From the NCBI GenBank assembly GCA_002436065.1, contig DIXP01000073.1:1-11204 (forward strand): a stretch of 11,204 nucleotides of DNA, in the 5' to 3' direction. The DNA is from Chloroflexi bacterium UBA6077. Its GTDB lineage: Bacteria; Chloroflexota; UBA6077. The first letter of the stretch is position 1. Each line of letters starts with the position of its first letter. This document shows, in pieces, positions 7,078-11,204 of this stretch. The notes beneath the pieces were generated by a model. The model made no database searches. It saw nothing but the letters and a program-made list of their open reading frames with translations, and was not told the origin of the DNA. Made by a program: the position numbers and the translations under genes.

Positions 7078-7261
7078 TACCTACGCGGGTGTGATTGGAC
7101 TGGTCCACGGGTCTGGAACACGCGGACCTGCTGGCAGAGCTGCCACATGGGAATAGTTGGGATCGTCCAAGGGTTCAAGCGCCTGCTATCAACTGAGTGG
7201 GGCAGTTCCTCGTCTCTCTGAGCCTTCACTCCGATGCCGTCTTCGAGTCCTCACAATTGGC
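7078..7261. other. Intergenic stretch, no gene seen
   Basis: Between the nuclease-like gene and the first recognisable part of the decayed transposase I see no supported gene or RNA. A short inverted repeat TGGCAG-AG-CTGCCA (7132-7145) lies about 55 nt after the stop codon of the nuclease-like gene. It lacks a T-run, so I do not call it a terminator. The right part may be unrecognisable upstream transposase sequence. Confidence 0.5.
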
Positions 7262-7756
7262 ATCTCCACAGAGCGGCCACCTTCCAGGATATGCTTAGAT
7301 TCCCCTCTCGCCCGCTTTGCCGCTGGCATGGACCAGGTCAGGCCCACGGACCCCGAGACCTTACGCCGTGCCTTCCTCTAGCGGGAGAAGCGCACCGTGC
7401 GCAAGGACGCCACGATCTCCCTCCAGGGCAACCGCTACCAGGTCCCCTCCCACCTGGTGGGGCGTACCCTGGAACTGCGATTTGGCCCCTTCGACCTGGC
7501 TGAGATGGGACTCTATCTGGACGGCAAGTCGTTGGGCCGGGCGACTGTTCTGTTCCAGGGCCGGGCGCGTCACCTGGCCGTCCGGGGCCTCGACAGTGAG
7601 CTGTCAGTATCGGCCAAGGCCAAGCCCCAGATCGACTTCCTGGCCGCGCTGCGGGCCGAGCAGCTCTCGGCGAGTCAGCAGGCCCTCGGTCGCCTCTCCT
7701 TCGCCAGCCTCCTGCCAGGTCCCAAGCCGCCTGCACCCGACAAATTGGAGGTCTAA
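7262..7756 (+). pseudogene. Mu/TniA-type transposase, C-terminal remnant
   Basis: One frame reads SPLARFAAGMDQVRPTDPETLRRAFL, a TAG at 7379-7381, then REKRTVRKDATISLQGN and RYQVPSHLVGRTLELRFGPFD, ending with TAA at 7754-7756. This is the end of the integrase core plus the small beta-barrel C-terminal domain of DDE transposases that work with an AAA+ ATPase partner (Mu/TniA/IS21-like). Related proteins usually have an aromatic residue at the internal stop, so Trp to TAG is likely. The DNA-binding part and the catalytic DDE core are missing. It ends 2 nt before the ATG of the ATPase remnant, the usual operon order for these modules. A GTG at 7397 would give a 119-residue product, but there is no reason to think it is made. 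Confidence 0.75.
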
Positions 7757-7758
7757 AG

Positions 7759-8545
7759 ATGTTCCAGGAGTTCTACGGCTTCACCCGCCACCCCTTCTCT
7801 AAGACCATCCCCACCCGGGATCTCTTCCCAGCCGCTGGCTAGGCCAAGCTCTCGGCCAGGCTCACCTACCTGCTGCGCGGGCACGGCTTCGGCCTGGTCA
7901 CTGGTGAAGTCGGCTCGGGTAAGTCCACCGCCGTCCGGGCCTTCGCCGCGGGCCTTGATCCCAACCGCTACCTGGTCCTCTACGTCGCCAACCCCACCAT
8001 CGGCATCACCGGCATCTACTGAGAACTGCTCGCTGCCCTGGGACAGCAGGTCCCCTTCGGCAAGCCTCGCATGGTCGCCCGCTGCGCAGCGCCTTCCAGA
8101 ACCTCGCTACTCAGAAGCACCGCGCCCCCGTGGTGATCCTGGACGAGGCCGACCTCCTGACCCAGCCGATGCTGGAGCAGCTCCGGCTCCTCTTCAGCGA
8201 CCAGATGGACTCCTGCTGGTCGGCCATCCAGACCTTCGCTGCATCCTCCGGCTGGCTGTTCACGAGCCGCTCGCCCAGCGCCTCTCCGTCCGCTACCATC
8301 TCGGCCCGCTCGACCTGGGCGAAACCGTCGCCTACGTCAAGCACCAGGTCTGGGTGGCCGGCTACACCGCCGGCCCACTTTTCACCGATGACGCAATCGC
8401 TCGCCTCTTCGGCTAAACCAAGGGCCTGCCCAGACGCATCAACCGGGTCTGCACCACTGCCCTTATGGCCGGCCTCATCGACAAGAAGTCCCTAATCGGC
8501 GAGACCACTATCCGCAAGGCCATCGCCGAGCTCGATCAGGAGTAA
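7759..8545 (+). pseudogene. ExeA/TniB-like AAA+ ATPase of a transposition module, disrupted
   Basis: It starts MFQEFYGFTRHPFSKTIPTRDLF, typical of ExeA/TniB-like ATPases next to transposases, with GGAGGT 6 nt upstream. Walker A is GEVGSGKS and Walker B VVILDEAD. Then come LLVGHPDLR, the sensor-1 strand, and a C-terminal TKGLPRRINRVCTTALMAG with the sensor-2 Arg. It is broken by TAG at 7840 (probably Gln), TGA at 8020 (probably Arg in GIYRELL), a frame break near 8085-8095, a second break and short loss near 8210 (between SDQMDS and LLVG), and TAA at 8414 (probably Tyr in FGYTKG). The final stop is TAA 8543-8545. The intact protein would have used ATP to select target DNA for its transposase. 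With five lesions it is a clear pseudogene. Confidence 0.85.
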
Positions 8546-8578
8546 TTTGCCGATCAACTCTACGCTTCAGTCTACGTC

Positions 8579-8608
8579 AACGGGCTCCGGCCGCCGCCAG
8601 AGCCCGTT
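8579..8608 (+). terminator. Terminator-like hairpin after the ATPase pseudogene
   Basis: A perfect 9-bp stem, AACGGGCTC (8579-8587) and GAGCCCGTT (8600-8608), with a GC-rich 12-nt loop. It starts 33 nt after the ATPase stop. Only TTTCC follows, so the U-tract is poor and factor-independent termination would be weak. Confidence 0.45.
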
Positions 8609-8681
8609 TCCTTGCACCCCAGACCGCCATTCATTTCGACCCTACCCCTCCACCCATTCCGGCCAGGGACAGAATAGCACT

Positions 8682-8737
8682 TATGGCGAGGAGTGAAGGA
8701 GCTCCATGTCACTGGGGGCCCTTCACTCCTCGCTATG
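8682..8737. repeat. Long near-perfect hairpin between convergent units
   Basis: GCGAGGAGTGAAGG (8686-8699) and CCTTCACTCCTCGC (8720-8733) are perfect 14-bp complements around a 20-nt loop. The stem extends to 18 pairs in plus-strand RNA if two G-U wobbles are allowed. It sits between the decayed plus-strand transposition module and the end of the minus-strand catabolic operon. There is no T-run on either strand, so a bidirectional terminator, an RNA-stabilising 3' structure or a remnant mobile-element end are all possible. Confidence 0.6.
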
Positions 8738-8785
8738 AGGGACAACGCAGTATCAAGATAACAGCCTTGCGTGCCGCTGACTTGC

Positions 8786-9175
8786 CTAGGCGTTCCGCAG
8801 TTGAGCGGCAAGCTTCTCCGCTGCTTTAGTGAGCTCGGAGAGGCTTGCGCCCTTTTGCAGTTCGGCGCGGGTCCAGACCTCCCGCTTCTCGCGCGCCTCG
8901 ATGATTTTGGAAGCGAGCTCCTGAGGCAGCACAAGGATCCCATTGACGTCGGCAACTAGCAGGTCGCCTGGGTTAACCGGCACCCCACCCACCTGCACCG
9001 GCGTGTTGATCTCGCCATCTGTCGCCAACGCCTTTGTCGTGATGGCCGACACGCCCCGTGCGTAGACGGGGAATTCCAGTTCCTCGATCTCGGCGATGTC
9101 GGTAGCAACCGCGTCCACGATGGCGCCGCCGATCCCCCTCAACTCCGTGGACAGCGTGGTCTTTCGGGAGTTCAT
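8786..9175 (-). pseudogene. RraA-family aldolase, N-terminally truncated remnant
   Basis: The 129 codons from ATG 9175 match the C-terminal half of RraA-type proteins (4-hydroxy-4-methyl-2-oxoglutarate aldolase-like): GIGGAIVDAVATDIAEIEEL, FPVYARGVS, then NTPVQVGGVPVNPGDLLVAD, and GILVLPQELASKIIEA. About 80-100 N-terminal residues are missing. The upstream gene ends only about 60 nt before, leaving no room for them, so a deletion is likely. The family's catalytic Arg-Asp (usually VDGxxRD) reads VDAVATD: Arg has become Thr. A GAGGAG lies about 16 nt before the ATG, too far for good initiation. It was probably the third gene of the operon with the amidohydrolase and the HpcH/HpaI aldolase. A short non-catalytic product is possible but less likely. 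Confidence 0.75.
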
Positions 9176-9237
9176 ACTATCACCGTGGACTCTCCTCAAT
9201 TCGTCGGCGTACGCCAATGGCCCGCCAGATGCCTGCT

Positions 9238-10068
9238 CTAGCCGTGAACCCCGGCACGGCCAACGGGACCTCCGAACAGGGGGTGGCGGTGATCCAGGGC
9301 AGGGACCTTCTTCAGCACCTCGCTCCGGTACTCCATGTCCAGGTCGGCGAGGACAACGGTGTCTCCCTCCTGCGCCCTGGCGATCACCGTTCCCCACGGA
9401 TCGATGACCATGGTGTTGCCAAAGGACTGCTTGGCGGGCGGGTGAGAGCCGAACTGGGCGGGGCAAATGACGAAGGCCGCGTTCTCTATGGCACGCGCCC
9501 TCTGCAGCACCTCCCAGTGGTCCTTCCCGGTGTACAGGGTGAAAGCTGCGGGTATCATCAGTATCTGGGCGCCTCGTTCGGCCAGGGCGCGGTACAGCTC
9601 GGGGAACCGGATGTCGTAGCAGATGGAGAGACCCACCCGCCAATCATCCACGTCCACGGTCACCACACCGTCTCCAGGTTCCACGACCGTCGATTCGCAG
9701 TACTGGCCGCCCAGATGGGAGACATCGTAGAGGTGGATCTTCCTGTACCGACCCAGCTCATTGCCCTTGGGGTCGTACACCACCGTGGTGTTGTAGACCT
9801 TGCCGTTGGGACCGGTCTCGATGACGCTGCCGCAATGCAGGTAGATCCCGTGTTGGATGGCTTTCCGCCGAAAGCGCTCCGTGGTAGGGCCCGGGATCGA
9901 CTCGGCGTTGCCAGGCTTGTCTTCCCCAAGGTAGTTGCAGTACTCGGGCATGGCGACGAACCGTGCCCCTCCCGCCGCTGCTTCATCAATCAGCGTCTCG
10001 GCCCGGGCGACGTTCGATTCCTTATTGTCCTGCGTGTTCATCTGAATGGCAGCCACGCGAAGTCTCAC
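9238..10068 (-). CDS. Carbon-nitrogen hydrolase (nitrilase superfamily amidohydrolase, Nit2-like)
   Basis: A 276-residue cytosolic amidase of the nitrilase superfamily, which hydrolyses an amide to a carboxylate and ammonia. The Glu-Lys-Cys catalytic triad is complete: Glu42 in MPEYCNY, Lys110 in YRKIHLYDV and Cys150 in LSICYDIRFPELYR. The KIHLYDV and CYDIRFPELYR forms are those of the omega-amidase/Nit2 branch rather than true nitrilases. GTG 10068 is chosen for its AGGAG 9 nt upstream and a start close to the RVAAIQM first strand. GTG 10074 lies two codons upstream. An ATG at 10143-10141 overlaps the aldolase stop (TAATG), but would add an uncharacteristic Pro/Arg-rich leader. It is the second gene of a minus-strand operon after the HpcH/HpaI aldolase. 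The true substrate is unknown. Confidence 0.92.
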   Translation of the reverse strand: MRLRVAAIQMNTQDNKESNVARAETLIDEAAAGGARFVAMPEYCNYLGEDKPGNAESIPGPTTERFRRKAIQHGIYLHCGSVIETGPNGKVYNTTVVYDPKGNELGRYRKIHLYDVSHLGGQYCESTVVEPGDGVVTVDVDDWRVGLSICYDIRFPELYRALAERGAQILMIPAAFTLYTGKDHWEVLQRARAIENAAFVICPAQFGSHPPAKQSFGNTMVIDPWGTVIARAQEGDTVVLADLDMEYRSEVLKKVPALDHRHPLFGGPVGRAGVHG

Positions 10069-10142
10069 GCTCACTCTCTCCTCTCTATCTTGCGGGTGGC
10101 GTTTCGATGGATCCGGCGGATCCAGTCGACTGCGCGTTGGCA

Positions 10143-10910
10143 TTACGGCCGGCGCACCGCTTCCAGATAGTCTTTGCAGGCCGATGCCATCATCAACCCA
10201 GGGTAACCCAGGATCATCTTCGCTCCCTGCTCGACGGCCCGGCGTGCGTCCTCGGGGGTGCGCCCGCTGGCCAGCACCGCGACCCCGCGCTCCACGGCCT
10301 TGCGCATCACCAGGTCGGCCTTTTCACGAACGGCTGGATGGGACATCTGGCCCGGGTAACCCATCGTCAGCGCCAGGTCGCCCGCACCGATGAAGATGGC
10401 CTCGAGGCCCTCCACCGAGAGGATCTCGTCGATGTTATCCACGGCCGCTGCCTCTTCGATCAGCGGTATGATCATCGTCTCTTTGTTGGCCTGGGCGAAG
10501 TACTCCGCGGGAGTCTGGGTCAGCCCGTACCTGGCTGGCCTGGACATGGAGTTGGCGCCCCGTATCCCCATCGGCGGGTACTTCGCGGCGCTCATTGCGC
10601 GGCGCACATCGTCGCCAGTGTTGCAGTGAGGGACGACCACGTTCCAGGCTCCGGTCTCGAGGTAGCGCAGGATGATCGACGGCTCGTTCACCGGCACCCG
10701 GACTACCGGCTCGATGCTCGCGGCATTGGCGGCCCGCACGAGCGAGCAAATCGTCTCGAAGCTCATGAGGCAGTGCTCGCCATCGACGAAGTAGTAGTCG
10801 AAACCAGCGACTCCCATGAACTCCACGATCTGGGGGTCCACGAACAGGATGTAGGCCCCAACGGCGGTCTTGCCCTCGGCGATCATTCGCTTCAGCATGT
10901 TTTCGCGCAT
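10143..10910 (-). CDS. HpcH/HpaI-family aldolase (class II pyruvate aldolase type)
   Basis: A 255-residue TIM-barrel enzyme that should catalyse metal-dependent retro-aldol cleavage of a 2-keto-hydroxy acid, typically releasing pyruvate. Active-site residues match E. coli HpaI with a one- to three-residue offset: His46 in VDGEH, Arg71 in VVRVP, Glu152 in PLIEE and Asp178 in IGAGDLALTMG. The last two bind the metal. Full family length is present. ATG 10910 is chosen with GGGAG about 10 nt upstream; a TTG at 10919 overlaps that site, and ATG 10898 is another option. It is the first gene of the operon with the amidohydrolase (about 70 nt or less between the coding regions) and the RraA remnant. 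This suggests a pathway in which an amide or carboxylate is processed and then cleaved. The physiological substrate cannot be read from the sequence. Confidence 0.93.
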   Translation of the reverse strand: MRENMLKRMIAEGKTAVGAYILFVDPQIVEFMGVAGFDYYFVDGEHCLMSFETICSLVRAANAASIEPVVRVPVNEPSIILRYLETGAWNVVVPHCNTGDDVRRAMSAAKYPPMGIRGANSMSRPARYGLTQTPAEYFAQANKETMIIPLIEEAAAVDNIDEILSVEGLEAIFIGAGDLALTMGYPGQMSHPAVREKADLVMRKAVERGVAVLASGRTPEDARRAVEQGAKMILGYPGLMMASACKDYLEAVRRP

Positions 10911-11204
10911 GTGTGGCAATCTCCCTAGAGCGTGTTAGAGCTAATCCGCGGATGGCACGGGCGCATTACCAGTCTTGGTGTGCCAACCGTGACATCCGCG
11001 CGATCTATAGTCTCATTCGGTTCCCTGAGTAGTCCGTCCACCAAGCATGTATCCGGTAAGCCCGGCAGTTGATGGTCGTTGCCGAAATAGACATACCGAT
11101 CGCGGCCCTGATGAACCTTAACAAATAAAGCTGACACGGTATGGCTAACAGGCGTGTCCACACTGCGGGAGGGCGAGTCTCCTGGCGAGCCACCTGTTGG
11201 AGTC
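10911..11204. promoter_or_regulatory. Upstream region of the aldolase operon, no supported gene
   Basis: No recognisable gene. A minus-strand frame is open from the window edge to 10925, but its translation resembles no family I know and it has no clear ribosome site. Two palindromes lie upstream of the aldolase start: ATCCGCGGAT (10944-10953) and TTGG-TGTG-CCAA (10975-10986). They are placed where an operator could be, but no regulator gene is visible nearby. I could not find a convincing -35/-10 pair on the minus strand. Confidence 0.35.

Noticed and set aside
7262..8545. Alternative genetic code or stop-codon readthrough as an explanation for the in-frame stops
   Set aside because: All three stop codons occur inside the module alongside frame breaks, while neighbouring intact genes use the same codons as normal stops; decay is simpler.
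9176..9643. Extension of the RraA-like frame upstream over the amidohydrolase gene
   Set aside because: The translation is low-complexity, Arg/Pro-rich shadow of the real amidohydrolase frame, with no RraA similarity.
9217..10170. Long plus-strand open frame opposite the amidohydrolase
   Set aside because: It mirrors a well-supported minus-strand gene with a complete catalytic triad; its own translation has no family features.
9963..10928. 321-codon plus-strand open frame opposite the HpcH/HpaI aldolase
   Set aside because: Antisense shadow of a GC-rich gene; His/Arg/Gly-rich translation without recognisable domains.
10925..11161. 78-codon minus-strand frame upstream of the aldolase
   Set aside because: No recognisable family, no clear ribosome site, and typical upstream position for regulatory sequence; it could be the end of a gene beyond the window but this cannot be supported.
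1..11204. CRISPR array, tRNA or rRNA genes
   Set aside because: No regularly spaced repeats were seen; the only tandem repeat is the two-copy 22-bp unit at 4798-4841. No cloverleaf or rRNA-like conserved sequence was recognised on either strand.

Overview
The window looks like an accessory stretch of a moderately GC-rich bacterial chromosome in which small catabolic gene groups are separated by insertion-sequence debris. Nothing fixes the taxon. The mix of gene types (a TctC-like lipoprotein, AHL-lactonase-type hydrolases, pyruvate-aldolase-type enzymes, many decayed transposases) would fit an uncultivated environmental lineage such as Chloroflexota, but that is a weak inference.

Layout, left to right. 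(1) Minus strand, 1-797: a tricarboxylate-transporter (TctC/Bug) solute-binding lipoprotein, cut by the window edge. (2) 896-1077: an IS630-type transposase scar. (3) Minus strand, 2615-1087: two translationally coupled metallo-beta-lactamase-fold hydrolases. The first has a complete dinuclear metal site. The second has lost two of the three Zn1 histidines. (4) A 459-bp divergent control region with inverted and direct repeats, then a plus-strand LysR regulator (3075-3992). (5) A complete but inactivated IS5-family element (3993-4870) inserted in a CTAG that contains the lysR stop codon. (6) A long plus-strand gene (start 5029 preferred, ends 7077). Its C-terminus looks like a PD-(D/E)XK nuclease and its N-terminal ~550 residues are unrecognised. 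This is the best candidate for something undescribed. (7) 7262-8545: a decayed two-gene transposition module, a Mu/TniA-type transposase C-terminus followed by an ExeA/TniB-like AAA+ ATPase, both with several stops and frame breaks. Two hairpins follow it. (8) Minus strand, 10910-8786: a catabolic operon of an HpcH/HpaI aldolase, a nitrilase-superfamily amidohydrolase and the C-terminal remnant of an RraA-type aldolase. (9) 10911-11204: leader or upstream sequence with two short palindromes and no convincing gene.

How it fits together. The LysR regulator probably controls the divergent hydrolase pair, and perhaps the solute-binding protein beyond it. The right-hand operon suggests breakdown of an amide or carboxylate compound ending in retro-aldol cleavage. 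The nuclease-like gene stands alone between transposon remnants, the kind of place where defence genes are often found. That role is inferred from context and the C-terminal motif only.
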